From a bacterium (lineage in GTDB: Bacteria > Armatimonadota > Zipacnadia > Zipacnadales > UBA11051), in contig JAJFUB010000010.1 of assembly GCA_021372615.1 (NCBI GenBank), positions 1 through 37,774 of the forward strand: a stretch of DNA of 37,774 nt. The letters run 5' to 3'. Shown piece by piece: positions 21,259 through 30,556 of this stretch. The first letter of the stretch is position 1, and each line of letters begins with the position of its first letter. A model generated the notes under the pieces. The model was not told the origin of the DNA. It worked only from the letters and a program-made list of their open reading frames with translations, and searched no databases. The position numbers and the translations under genes were made by a program.

Positions 21259-24200
21259 ATGCGCCGGGCGCTTACCGTCGGCATCGCCCTGAGTATCGCC
21301 GTCGCCGCTCACGCCACCGTGGATGTCACGCTATCCGGGCCTCAGGTGACCAAGCTGGGTGACGGCCAGCAGCGTCTCATCAGCACCGTCACCTTCGGCA
21401 ACGAGGTCACCGCGTACACGCTGGTCTACGACCGCAACACCCGCGACGACAAGCCCGGCGAGGCGACCTCCAACTGGTGGGGCTGGACCGCCGGCTTCAT
21501 CCCCATCGGCATGACCCAGCCGTCCAACCCCAACTGGTACTGGCAGGCGTTCTTCAACTGGCGCTTCGGCGACGAGGACCTGTCCAAGCGGCCGGCGCAG
21601 GTGCGTGTCGTGCGGACCGGACAGGACGGCGTGGTGGAGTTCGCGTGGGACACGCCGCTGGTCAAGGCCAGTGTGTTCTTCGCCCTCCCCACCGGCAGTG
21701 ACAAGCTCATGATGTTCGGCCGGTACGAGCCGAAGGCCCAGCTTGGGCCGTCGAAGCTCACGCTCTCGTGCTACCCCACCGGCTTCGAGCCGCCGCACAA
21801 CCGGGCCGTGACCACGGCCCTGGGCACCCAGCAGGACGGCGCGCTCAAGACGCTGGACCTGACCAAGGAGCGCTGGGTGCTGTATGAGGACGTGACGCCC
21901 AACCGACCGGGCGCCGGCCCGGCCGGACTGTTGGTCGGCACTCCGGAGGCGTTCGATAGCATCTCCATGCCCGCTGGAGGCTACGGGATCGTCACGACCG
22001 CGGTGCTCAAGCCCGAGGCGCGCAGCTTCGCCCTGGGGCTGTACGACTTCCCGGCGCTGCCGGACTGCGAACAGACGCGGAGCTACTTCCGACAGTCCGC
22101 CGATGCCGAGGCCCTGGCGCTGGGCAGGGCGGCCGCCGCGGGGATCGAGCAGCCCCTGGCCGCGCTCCCGCTGGAAGCACAGCGCATGGCGACCATCCGG
22201 GTCGGGCAGGACAAGCTCCTCGAGCGCCCGGCCGAGACCTGGCGGCCCCTCAAGGGCGTGAGCTTCCCCTGGGTCGCCAAGCAGTCCGGGGGCCCGCTGA
22301 ACGTGGCGCTATTCGTGCCCCGCTGGCGGGCGTGGGAGACAATGGTGCTGGCCGGCAGCATGGACCTGAACGTCCAGCACCTGTACTTCGACGGCTCGGG
22401 CGGGCTGTCCCTGACTGACTACTGGCCCTATGCCAGCACGACGGGCATCGGCCCCATACCCTACGGTGTCGCGATGCAGCGGGCCGTGCAGATGGCCCAG
22501 GACCCGGCCAGCGCGGTCTTCGTGATGGCGAGCGTGGCCGCCGTCGCCGTGCCCAGCATCGCCCGCCAGGAGATCATCAAGCAGGTGCAGGCCGGCAAGG
22601 GTCTCGTGCTGATCGGGAGCGGCGGCTGGCCCCAGGAGCTGTTCAAGACCCCGAACGAGGCCCTGGCTCAGCAGACGCTGGCCGGGCTGGCGTGGGAGAG
22701 TGTGCCGGGCTTCCGCGAGGGGGATCGCGGGCGCGGCGGGCCGCTGGTGCAGGCGTATGACGTCGGCCAGGGGCATGTCATCGTGCTGAACGTGCGGCCG
22801 ACGACGTACGGGGTCCTCGTGCCCGCCAATGACGAGGTGGACTGGCGGCAGGGCACGATGGGGACGGCCATGGCGGTGGCCGCCCGAGCGCTGCAGGCGG
22901 CCGCCAACCGCCTGCCGCAGGTGAAGCTGCAGGTGGCGTACGAGGATCAGGGCACGCTCGTGGTGCGACCCGATCCGGCCCCGGCCAACGGCAAGGCGTA
23001 CCTCGCCATGGTCAACGACCAGGATGAGCGCGTGGACGCCGATGAGCTCTTCGACGAATGGACGCCGCTGGTGGACGGCCAGATCAGATGCCGCCTGCAG
23101 CAGCCCCGCAACCGCGCCCACGTCGTCTTCGCGGCCATCGCCGATGCCACAGGCAGCACCGTGGCGTACGGCTCGGCCTACGTGCCGCCGGACCCGCACC
23201 TCTTCCCCACGGTCGAGGCGGTCAGTTTCGCGCCACTGGCGCCAGCGCCGGAGGGCGCCCTCACCCCGAAGGTGGCGCTGCCGCAGGGCGGGCCGCTGAC
23301 GGTGACGGTGCAGATCAAGGGGGCTCCGGCCGGCGCGACGGTCCGGGGGGCGGTGGATGATGCGCTCGGGCGGGTGCTCACGGCGACCGGACCGGTGCCG
23401 CTGCAAAGCGGCCGGGCGACGCTGTCGCTGAAGCTGACCCGGCCCGTGACCGTGTGCCATGTGCTGCGCCTGTACGTGTGGAGCCAGCGCAACCTGCTGG
23501 TCGAGGAGAAGCGGCGCTTCACCGTGGCCCTCCCCTACCCCTACGACGACTTCACGGGGCTGCTGTGGAGCTACGCGGGCGGCGACCCGGTGCTGCGGCA
23601 GACCGACCGCCTGTGCTACGACTGGGGCGCCGACATGATGGACCTGTGCCACATGGGCGGCTACGAGGGCGCCCGGGCGGCCCGCGAGTACGAGCTGGCG
23701 GCCGAGTCGGGCCTGCGCGTGATCCCGTACGTGACGCGCATTGCCGGCGAGGGCAACGACAAGCACGAGCGCGTGCCCTGCCTGCACGACCCCAAGTACC
23801 TCGACAGCACCAATGGGAGCCTGGTGAAGACCTGCATGCAGGCCCAGGCCTTCAGCCCGGCAGCGTACACCCTCGGGGATGAGAACTACCTGTTCGAGGG
23901 CCAGGAAGTCTGCCACACCAGCTACAGCGTGGCGGCGTTCCAGCAGTGGCTGCAGGCCAAGTACGGAACGATTGAGGCTCTGAACGGGGCCTGGGCGGGC
24001 TGGAAGCCCGCACTACAGACCTCTGGGACCCCGCCGTACGCCAGCTTCGCGGACATCAGGATCCCGGCGCTCCTCGAGGAAGCGGCCAAGCAGGATGCCA
24101 GCTTCGCCCCGTGGCTGGACCACAAGCTCTTCATGTCGGAGGCCTTCTGCAACACCCACGACGTCTTCCGCACCACGATCCGCACCGTGGACCCGCAGGC

Positions 24201-25854
24201 CAAGGTCGGCTATGACGGCTTCCTGGGCTTCAACTGGCAGTCGGGCTATGACTTCGAGCGGCTGGCGCGGAACCTGGACATGAACCAGGTCTACACGGTC
24301 AGCTGGATTCAGGGCGAGCTGATGCGGGCCTTCAAGCAGCCGGGCTCCCTGACCGGCAAGTGGGGCAACTCCGACGCCGATGTCGAGGCCGGCTGGCACG
24401 CCTTCCCGTGGAGCTGCCTGCTGGATGACGACAACTCCGTGTGGTGGTGGACCTCGTTCGGATGTGACTACATCCCCTTCAACCCCGACCTGTCGCAGAG
24501 TCTCATGGGCAAGTGGTTCTTCGAGGCCCTGCGCGAGACCGCCAGCGGGCCCGGCAAGCTGCTGCTGCACGCCGACAGGGAGCTGTCGCCGGTGGCCGTC
24601 CTGCACTCGCAGACGGACTTCTACCTGACCAACATCGCCTATGCGGCGGGGTCGCGGTCACCGTTCGCGGCCGGCGGGCAGTACCTGAGCGAAGAGACCG
24701 GCATGATGCACGGCCTCCGCGACGTGGGGCTCCAGTACCGGAGCCTGACGCCCGGGCTGATGACCCGGGAGAACCTCGACCCGGCCAAGTGCAAGGCCTT
24801 CTTCCTGCCCTATGCCTCGTGCCTGTCGGACGCGCAGGTGGCGCTGTTGCGGGACTACGTGCAGCGGGGCGGGACGCTCGTAGCCGACGGACGGGCGGGG
24901 ATGCTGACCGCCGAAGGCACGCTGCGCGACAGCCGCCCGCTGGATGACCTGTTCGGAGTGAAGAGCGAAAGCGGCCTGGAAGCCTTCAAGCGCGAGAGCG
25001 CCGGCGGGAAGGTGGCCATCGAGGGGACCCTCGACGGGGCCGCGACGGCGGTGCCGCTGAAGATCGAGGCCTTCGACGCGACCGTGCTGGAGCCGGGGGT
25101 GCAGGTCACAACCGGCACGGCGCTCGGCAAGACGGACAAGGCCCCCGTGCTGGTCGTCAACAAGGTCGGCAGCGGCCGGGCCGTCCTGCTCAACATGCCT
25201 GTCACCGCGATCAACACCGACCGCACCAAGCCCGGCCAGCAGCCGGCCGAGGCGATCGTGGCGGCCATCGCGCGCAGCGCCGGCGTGACCCCGCCGGCGA
25301 CGGTCACGGGCGACCAGGGCCAGGCCCCGCTGTGCCTGAACACAGTGAGCTACCGCGAGGGCAGTCTGCGCTACCTGGCGATCATGCAGGACTTCCGCGT
25401 ACGCGGCCTGCCCGAGCAGACCATCCATGTGAAGCTGCCCGCCCCCGCCTACGTCTACGACGTGCGGGCCGGGAAGATGCTCTTCAAGGGCCAGGGGCAG
25501 GAGTGGGACGCGCAGGTGGGGCGGGGCTATCCGCTGGTCTATGCGCTGCTGCCGTACCAGGTGGCGGCGGTCAAGCCCCAAGCCCTGGCAGCGGGTACGC
25601 GCGGCCAGGAGATCGCCGTGAAGGTGGCGGTCCAGGCCACGCAGCCGGCGGGCTTCCATGTGGTGCGGCTGGATGTGTTCGCACCCGGTCAGACGGCCCC
25701 GCACCGGCAGTACTCGCAGAACCTCGCCTGCGCGCAGGGGCAGGGCGCGGCCACGATCCCCTTCGCCGTCAGCGACCCGCAGGGCCTGTGGCGGCTGCTG
25801 TGGCGGGATGTGGCGACCGGCGTGACGGCCGAGAGCAAGCTGGTGGTGAAGTAG
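21259..25854 (+). CDS. Second giant secreted GH42-like protein
   Basis: A 1531-residue exported protein, a distant relative of the 1381-residue one. Signal peptide MRRALTVGIALSIAVAAHA is followed by beta domains (about 20-430), a GATase-like module with GKGLVLIGSGGWPQELF (about 445-460) and the barrel. The barrel has YTLGDENYLFEG (Asp-Glu at about 873), FQQWLQAKYGTIEALNGAW (about 893-912) and a second GATase-like part, AFFLPYASCLSDAQVALLRD then YVQRGGTLVADG (about 1176-1210). It ends with beta domains. The start has GGAAGGGAAGAG 5 bases upstream and the best signal peptide; the longer frame back to 20836 overlaps the MttB-type gene. A family B repeat is inserted at residues about 913-925, where the relative has GTAYKAWDEV. 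Probably a polysaccharide-binding glycosidase outside the cytoplasm; the active site is not proved. Confidence 0.83.
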   Translation: MRRALTVGIALSIAVAAHATVDVTLSGPQVTKLGDGQQRLISTVTFGNEVTAYTLVYDRNTRDDKPGEATSNWWGWTAGFIPIGMTQPSNPNWYWQAFFNWRFGDEDLSKRPAQVRVVRTGQDGVVEFAWDTPLVKASVFFALPTGSDKLMMFGRYEPKAQLGPSKLTLSCYPTGFEPPHNRAVTTALGTQQDGALKTLDLTKERWVLYEDVTPNRPGAGPAGLLVGTPEAFDSISMPAGGYGIVTTAVLKPEARSFALGLYDFPALPDCEQTRSYFRQSADAEALALGRAAAAGIEQPLAALPLEAQRMATIRVGQDKLLERPAETWRPLKGVSFPWVAKQSGGPLNVALFVPRWRAWETMVLAGSMDLNVQHLYFDGSGGLSLTDYWPYASTTGIGPIPYGVAMQRAVQMAQDPASAVFVMASVAAVAVPSIARQEIIKQVQAGKGLVLIGSGGWPQELFKTPNEALAQQTLAGLAWESVPGFREGDRGRGGPLVQAYDVGQGHVIVLNVRPTTYGVLVPANDEVDWRQGTMGTAMAVAARALQAAANRLPQVKLQVAYEDQGTLVVRPDPAPANGKAYLAMVNDQDERVDADELFDEWTPLVDGQIRCRLQQPRNRAHVVFAAIADATGSTVAYGSAYVPPDPHLFPTVEAVSFAPLAPAPEGALTPKVALPQGGPLTVTVQIKGAPAGATVRGAVDDALGRVLTATGPVPLQSGRATLSLKLTRPVTVCHVLRLYVWSQRNLLVEEKRRFTVALPYPYDDFTGLLWSYAGGDPVLRQTDRLCYDWGADMMDLCHMGGYEGARAAREYELAAESGLRVIPYVTRIAGEGNDKHERVPCLHDPKYLDSTNGSLVKTCMQAQAFSPAAYTLGDENYLFEGQEVCHTSYSVAAFQQWLQAKYGTIEALNGAWAGWKPALQTSGTPPYASFADIRIPALLEEAAKQDASFAPWLDHKLFMSEAFCNTHDVFRTTIRTVDPQAKVGYDGFLGFNWQSGYDFERLARNLDMNQVYTVSWIQGELMRAFKQPGSLTGKWGNSDADVEAGWHAFPWSCLLDDDNSVWWWTSFGCDYIPFNPDLSQSLMGKWFFEALRETASGPGKLLLHADRELSPVAVLHSQTDFYLTNIAYAAGSRSPFAAGGQYLSEETGMMHGLRDVGLQYRSLTPGLMTRENLDPAKCKAFFLPYASCLSDAQVALLRDYVQRGGTLVADGRAGMLTAEGTLRDSRPLDDLFGVKSESGLEAFKRESAGGKVAIEGTLDGAATAVPLKIEAFDATVLEPGVQVTTGTALGKTDKAPVLVVNKVGSGRAVLLNMPVTAINTDRTKPGQQPAEAIVAAIARSAGVTPPATVTGDQGQAPLCLNTVSYREGSLRYLAIMQDFRVRGLPEQTIHVKLPAPAYVYDVRAGKMLFKGQGQEWDAQVGRGYPLVYALLPYQVAAVKPQALAAGTRGQEIAVKVAVQATQPAGFHVVRLDVFAPGQTAPHRQYSQNLACAQGQGAATIPFAVSDPQGLWRLLWRDVATGVTAESKLVVK
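23995..24030. repeat. Family B element inside the 1531-residue gene
   Basis: Hairpin GCGGGCT-GGA-AGCCCGC at 23995-24011, then ACTACAGACC. The first 22 bases match the coding strand of the glycyl radical enzyme insertion exactly. Here they read A-G-W-K-P-A-L; in the other gene they read R-A-G-S-P-H-Y. Confidence 0.88.
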
Positions 25855-25862
25855 CGGCGCGG

Positions 25863-26981
25863 TCAGCGCGCGCTGAGCATCCCCACGAGGGCGCACCCGC
25901 GCTGGGTCGCGTCATCATCGAGCGCCACCCAGCGCCAGCCGACGCGCTGCATCACTTCGGCCAGGAACGGACGCAGCCCGACGAGCGCGCCGCCATGCAC
26001 CACGACGGTGGGCTCGTCGGGCACGAGGCCGGCCCGGGCCAGGAGGGCCAGGCCCGCGCGCAAGTCCGCTACGACCGCCGTCAGGACCGCTTCGCGGTCT
26101 GGTGGGCCGGCGGCTCTCAGGACGTCCAGCAGCTCACCCACCGCCCAGCGGGGCAGGCGCCCCGGGAGGGTGGGACGCTGCCCGTCCAGCGCCTCCTGCA
26201 GGTACGGCCCCCAGCGGTAGCCGATGATCGAGACCATGGCCGCGTACGGCCCGGCGGCGGGAATGAAGCGCAGGTCGGGCCGGTCGGTCAGGGCGGCGGC
26301 CGGGGCGGTCAGCGACCAGAAGGTGGCCGTCGCCAGCCCCACATCGGCCCCGTTCCCGACGCCTGCGCCGTGGTGGCTCGCCTGTTCGTCGGTCCCCGCG
26401 AGATAGACATCCGTCTGTGGGTAGCGTCGGCACGGCCCCAGTGAGGCCCCCTCGGCCACGATCGGGGTAGCGGCCCACGGCGCCCACAGGTCGGTCCGCC
26501 GCGCCAGGCCGAGCGCCGACAGTTCCGAGGCGGTGACGGCCGCCTGCCCCGTCAGCCGCGACGCGACGAACCCCGGCACCGACAGCAGAGCGCGCACGTC
26601 GGTCCGCCCCGCGAGGACCTCGGGCAGGAGATCGGCCACCGCCACATCGCCGATGGGCAGGTCCAGCAGGCGCTCGTCATCCAGCAGCGCGTTCCCCGAC
26701 ACCCACAGCGGCTCCCCTGCCCCGTCCAGGAGCACCAGCCCCTCGCGGATGCTGGTCAGGCCGATGCGGTCCACCGGGAAGGCGGCCAGGATGTCGCCGA
26801 CGGCCGTCTCCAGGTGGTCGCACAGGCCGAGGAAGCTCTCCACGGAGGCGGCGGACCCATCGTACGTCCCCACGCCCGAGGGCACGCGATCGCTGTGGCG
26901 AAGCCGGGGGCTGCCGTCGCTGCAGTCATACACGGCCAGCTTCGCCCAGCTTGTGCCGATGTCTACGGTCAGGATCCGCAT
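25863..26981 (-). CDS. FGGY-type carbohydrate kinase, short form
   Basis: A 372-residue sugar kinase of the FGGY/hexokinase-actin fold. The N-terminal phosphate-1 motif is LTVDIGTSWAKLAVYD; GTDEQASHHGAGVGNG takes the place of the usual G-G-x-D-x-x phosphate loop; VVVHGGALVGLRPFLAEVMQ is the C-terminal adenosine motif (GG-A). The usual length is 450-520 residues, so some surface insertions have been lost. It begins only 5 bases after the stop of the heparinase-like gene; the two should form one operon, so the substrate could be a sugar set free by that lyase. No sugar can be named. An unusual catalytic-Asp context (GTDEQ) should be checked. No frameshift is visible. Confidence 0.83.
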   Translation of the reverse strand: MRILTVDIGTSWAKLAVYDCSDGSPRLRHSDRVPSGVGTYDGSAASVESFLGLCDHLETAVGDILAAFPVDRIGLTSIREGLVLLDGAGEPLWVSGNALLDDERLLDLPIGDVAVADLLPEVLAGRTDVRALLSVPGFVASRLTGQAAVTASELSALGLARRTDLWAPWAATPIVAEGASLGPCRRYPQTDVYLAGTDEQASHHGAGVGNGADVGLATATFWSLTAPAAALTDRPDLRFIPAAGPYAAMVSIIGYRWGPYLQEALDGQRPTLPGRLPRWAVGELLDVLRAAGPPDREAVLTAVVADLRAGLALLARAGLVPDEPTVVVHGGALVGLRPFLAEVMQRVGWRWVALDDDATQRGCALVGMLSAR

Positions 26982-26986
26982 GGGGC

Positions 26987-29900
26987 CTACTTCCGCTCCC
27001 AGGCGGCGACGGGCAGGAACTCCCAGGTCGTGCCGGGACGCGCCTCTACCCCCACACCGTCGCGCTTGGTGTACAGCTTGGTCTGCTCGCCGGCCGCTTC
27101 CACAGCACGGATGGGGTAGGCACGTTGGTGGGCGCCGTCCTGGACCAGCAGCGTCTGCCCCAACAGGCCCGCCGCGCTCTCCAGCTTCCCCTCCAGCACG
27201 TAGTGCGACTCCCCACGCCCGCTGGCGTTTTCCAGCACCTTGCCGCTGTAGAGCGCCGTCGGACAGGAGATGGTGGCCTCGGCCAGAGCCAGCTTGCTCC
27301 CGCCCACCAGACAGGCGGCTGTGGGCCGGTTGCCCTCGCCCAGCATCGCCGCCAGGCGGCCGTCCGTCGTCACCGGCCCCAGGGCCGTGGTGACGGTGAG
27401 AGCCTGGGGGCTCAGCATCGAGACCACCACGTCGGCGCCCAGCGTCGTCTGCACCTCGACGGCGACTGCACCCGCCGGGGCCCCCTCGGGCAGCGGCAGC
27501 GTCCGCACGGTCTGCACCAGCGGTGGCCCGGCGGCGCAGCCCGCGAAGACCGTCACGAACTGGTCGAGGCCCGGCCCGCGGGTGCTACGCACCAGGTAGG
27601 GCAGCCTGGCGCCGACATCGGTGTTGCGGTGGTCGCGCTGCCCCCAGCCGTCGCCCACCAGCACCGTCTCGCGGGGGCTGCCGGGGGCCAGGGCGAGGAA
27701 GGTGTAGCCCCCGTCGAGAGCCCAGGTGGCCCTCCAGGGCTCCCCGCCGGCGGCCTCGCGCGCGTTCTCCAGTTGCAGCCCTCCGTCAGTGATGGCAAAG
27801 GTCGCCTCGAAGCGGGTCCAGGCGTCGGTGGCGGCGACCTGCCGGATGGCCGTTGAGTGCCGATCCGCCGGGGAGGCGGGGTCGTTGGGCCACGTCGTGC
27901 AGTCCACGTTCACCGCCGGGGCGTTCCCCCGGAGCCAGAAGCGCACGACATACTTGCCGCTGGCGAGGCCCGGCAGCGCTCCGGTCCCCTTGTAGCCGTC
28001 GGACTCGCCGATCAGCAGCGCCACGTTCATGCGGCCCTTCGTGGCGCCGGTTTCCTGCGGCGACAGGGCCCGCACGCGAACGCAGTTCCCGCCGTCGCGC
28101 CCCGCCGCTGCCAGCCCCCAGTCGCCCTTGCCATCCCCGCTGTAGTAGCCCCAACCGGCCGGATGCGACCCGGGCGCACCCGTGCTGGGGGTGGAAGCCA
28201 GGTTCGGCCCCTCTTTGCCGTCGGGGAGCAGTTGATGGACCTCGGCGCCGTCCACGAGGACTTCACTCACCTGCGGCAGTTGCAGGCGAACGGCGAAGGG
28301 CACGGGACGCGCTACCGGGGCGAAGGGAGCCAGTTGCAGCCCGGCGATCTGGACGTCGGTATTCGGCCCGTGGAACACGTACTGGCGCTGCGAGCCGCCC
28401 TGGGCACGGAAGATGTCCACGAGGTACGAACCGGCCGCGCCGTGGTCCACCTGCACGCAGGTGCGGCGGTAGACCGTCGCCGCCTCGTAGGCGGTGGACG
28501 AGGCCTCCATGGCCTTCACGCGCGGGGTGGTGGCGAAGAGGTGGAAGCTCCCACCGCGTCCGCCGCCGCGCTGGTTGGCGCCATCGAGGAGCACCGTGTC
28601 GTGCGACAGCGTCTTGCGCGTCTGGAAGGAGTCCGGGTGATCCCACAGGTAGCCCAGGTCCGACAGCAGCTCCCGGCCGTCCTTCCAGTAGTACAGGTCG
28701 AGGCTGTCAGAGTGGTGGTGGCCACCGTAGTCGCTGGCGTTGAGCAGTGCCATGCTGTCACGGCCGCTGGGGCCGGTGCGCAGGTAGCCCTGAGCCAGGA
28801 AGGGGAAGACGATGTCAGGCAGGACGAACGGCTCCCCGGTGCGCGTGTCCAGCCCCGGCTCGCGGTAGAAGATCGCCTGATCGGGCGAGCCGGAAGCCAG
28901 CTCCTTGCCGGCCAGCTCTTTGAGCAGCGCCAGGTGCTGAGCGGTGGGGTACTCGGCGGCGATCAGCTCGGCGTAGCTTGCCCCCAGGGATGACGTGCGG
29001 TACGAGTCGGCCTGCGGCGCCCAGCGCAGGTTGCCCTGCAGCGTCCAGATCAGACTTTGCCAGCAGTCGCCGTAGCGGGTGTCGCGGCAGGCGTTGAAGT
29101 GGTCCAGCCGAGCCTCGCCCGCCGGGGGCGTGTAGCCGGGCGGGTCCGAGACGTCGCGGAACAGCAGCCCGAAGTCGTCAATCCCGCCCATGGTCATCAT
29201 GGCATAGGCCGGCGACTCGGAGGTCCCGCCGTCGGGCAGGAACCAGTCCTCCACGGTCTTGCGGAAGCCATCGAGGCCGAAGTGCACGAGCGGTGGATAG
29301 CCCACGCACATGCCCACCATCGCGGCCCCGGCGCGATTCCCCACCGACTTGTTGTTGATGGCGCTGTCACAGACGGCCAGGTATGCGCCCTCGAGCAGCA
29401 CCTCGCGCTCGAGGCGCTCCCGCTCCTGCGGGGAGTACACCGGGGCGCCCCCTTCGGTCGCCGTGCAGGTTAGGTCATAGGCCTGGGTGACCGTGGACAC
29501 CCACGAGCCGTCCATGCCGGAGGTGCCGATGCGACTGGCCGCCCAGTAGCCGGCCCACAGCTTGCGGTCCGGCTTGTTGGGCGGGTAGGCCAGCTCATCG
29601 GTCGGCAGGTTGCCGATGCGCTCGGCGGCCACACGCGGGTCGCAGTCGGCATATTCCCCGTAGCAGTAGCCGGCCCGGACGAGGTACTTGGGCAGGACCT
29701 CGGCAAAGCGCAGCAGGATCGTCTTGGTCGCGCGCGCGAACTTCGCCTCGCCGGTGAGGGCATAGGCCCGCGCCAGCGTCCGCAACTGGCCGGTCACGTA
29801 GCTGATCTTCCGGGAGCGAATGATGCCGGTGAAGCTGGGGCGCGTGGTGTAGCCGAAGCACTTGAACGTGTCGCCCCCGTAGAAGCCGAACTTCTGCTCC

Positions 29901-30379
29901 GGGTCCCAGGTGCTCTGCAGGACGACGCTCTCGGGGAACTCGCTGCTGGGGAACACGGTCTTGCAGACCTGGCAGGTGAGCTGGTTGGGGCTGCTGACCG
30001 ACCAGGACCACTGGCCGCTGGGATGCCACGGGAGACCTTTGGCGCGGCAGGCCGGGCACGGGCCCGTGCAGCCGGGCGTGGTGCGCTCGACCAGGGTCGT
30101 CAGGTACTCGGGGGTCAGCAGCGGCACAATCTCGTCGGCGGCGGCCCGCTGAGACTCCATGTAGCTCTTCGCCCACGCGTAGCGGGCGATGTTGTCCTTC
30201 GCCCGGGCCAGGTCCTCGGCTTTGATGGTCGTGATCGGGTGCGTCACCGGGAAGCGATGGGCTTGCCAGTCGGCGAAGTCCAGGGCAGGCGAACGTTGCG
30301 CTGACACAATACTCACCGTCGCAAGCAGAATGGCGGCCCACAGGGCGATTCGGCGGTCCGGGCGGCAGAGGTCGGCCAT
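26987..30379 (-). CDS. Secreted heparinase II/III-like protein with zinc-ribbon-like Cys pairs
   Basis: A 1130-residue exported protein. The start at 30379 gives a signal peptide (MADLCRPDRRIALWAAILLA then TVSIVSA), with GGGG about 9 bases upstream. The N-terminal part is an alpha/alpha barrel; at about 100-142 it carries two Cys-x2-Cys pairs (CPAC and CQVC). The central barrel includes NKSVGNRAGAAMVGMCVGYP then an SES site in LPDGGTSESPAYAMM. The heparinase II/III C-terminal domain has NASDYGGHHHSDSLDLYYW at about 545-565, then LSDLGYLWDHPDSFQTRKTL and SHDTVLLDG. A CBM-like domain is inserted at about 735-830. The family are polysaccharide lyases that cleave uronic-acid glycans; the exact polysaccharide is unknown. 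It is followed by the FGGY kinase 5 bases later. Confidence 0.88.
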   Translation of the reverse strand: MADLCRPDRRIALWAAILLATVSIVSAQRSPALDFADWQAHRFPVTHPITTIKAEDLARAKDNIARYAWAKSYMESQRAAADEIVPLLTPEYLTTLVERTTPGCTGPCPACRAKGLPWHPSGQWSWSVSSPNQLTCQVCKTVFPSSEFPESVVLQSTWDPEQKFGFYGGDTFKCFGYTTRPSFTGIIRSRKISYVTGQLRTLARAYALTGEAKFARATKTILLRFAEVLPKYLVRAGYCYGEYADCDPRVAAERIGNLPTDELAYPPNKPDRKLWAGYWAASRIGTSGMDGSWVSTVTQAYDLTCTATEGGAPVYSPQERERLEREVLLEGAYLAVCDSAINNKSVGNRAGAAMVGMCVGYPPLVHFGLDGFRKTVEDWFLPDGGTSESPAYAMMTMGGIDDFGLLFRDVSDPPGYTPPAGEARLDHFNACRDTRYGDCWQSLIWTLQGNLRWAPQADSYRTSSLGASYAELIAAEYPTAQHLALLKELAGKELASGSPDQAIFYREPGLDTRTGEPFVLPDIVFPFLAQGYLRTGPSGRDSMALLNASDYGGHHHSDSLDLYYWKDGRELLSDLGYLWDHPDSFQTRKTLSHDTVLLDGANQRGGGRGGSFHLFATTPRVKAMEASSTAYEAATVYRRTCVQVDHGAAGSYLVDIFRAQGGSQRQYVFHGPNTDVQIAGLQLAPFAPVARPVPFAVRLQLPQVSEVLVDGAEVHQLLPDGKEGPNLASTPSTGAPGSHPAGWGYYSGDGKGDWGLAAAGRDGGNCVRVRALSPQETGATKGRMNVALLIGESDGYKGTGALPGLASGKYVVRFWLRGNAPAVNVDCTTWPNDPASPADRHSTAIRQVAATDAWTRFEATFAITDGGLQLENAREAAGGEPWRATWALDGGYTFLALAPGSPRETVLVGDGWGQRDHRNTDVGARLPYLVRSTRGPGLDQFVTVFAGCAAGPPLVQTVRTLPLPEGAPAGAVAVEVQTTLGADVVVSMLSPQALTVTTALGPVTTDGRLAAMLGEGNRPTAACLVGGSKLALAEATISCPTALYSGKVLENASGRGESHYVLEGKLESAAGLLGQTLLVQDGAHQRAYPIRAVEAAGEQTKLYTKRDGVGVEARPGTTWEFLPVAAWERK

Positions 30380-30556
30380 GATTCGTGTCCCCGCGTGGTG
30401 CGGCGTGGCTGGTGATGCTGCCCGCCAGTTCACCGCCACCGGTGCGCGCTCCTGCCCGGAAGGGATGGGGGTCGGTCGCGGGCAATCTACGCGGACCGGC
30501 CGGGGCAGCTCGTCCGCTGCCCGGTCGGTCACGACGCCACTGGACCGGAGGATGTC

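Noticed and set aside
30380-30556. Divergent promoters between heparinase and MDR genes
   Set aside because: No pair of -35/-10 boxes with proper spacing could be found; only GC-rich sequence is seen.
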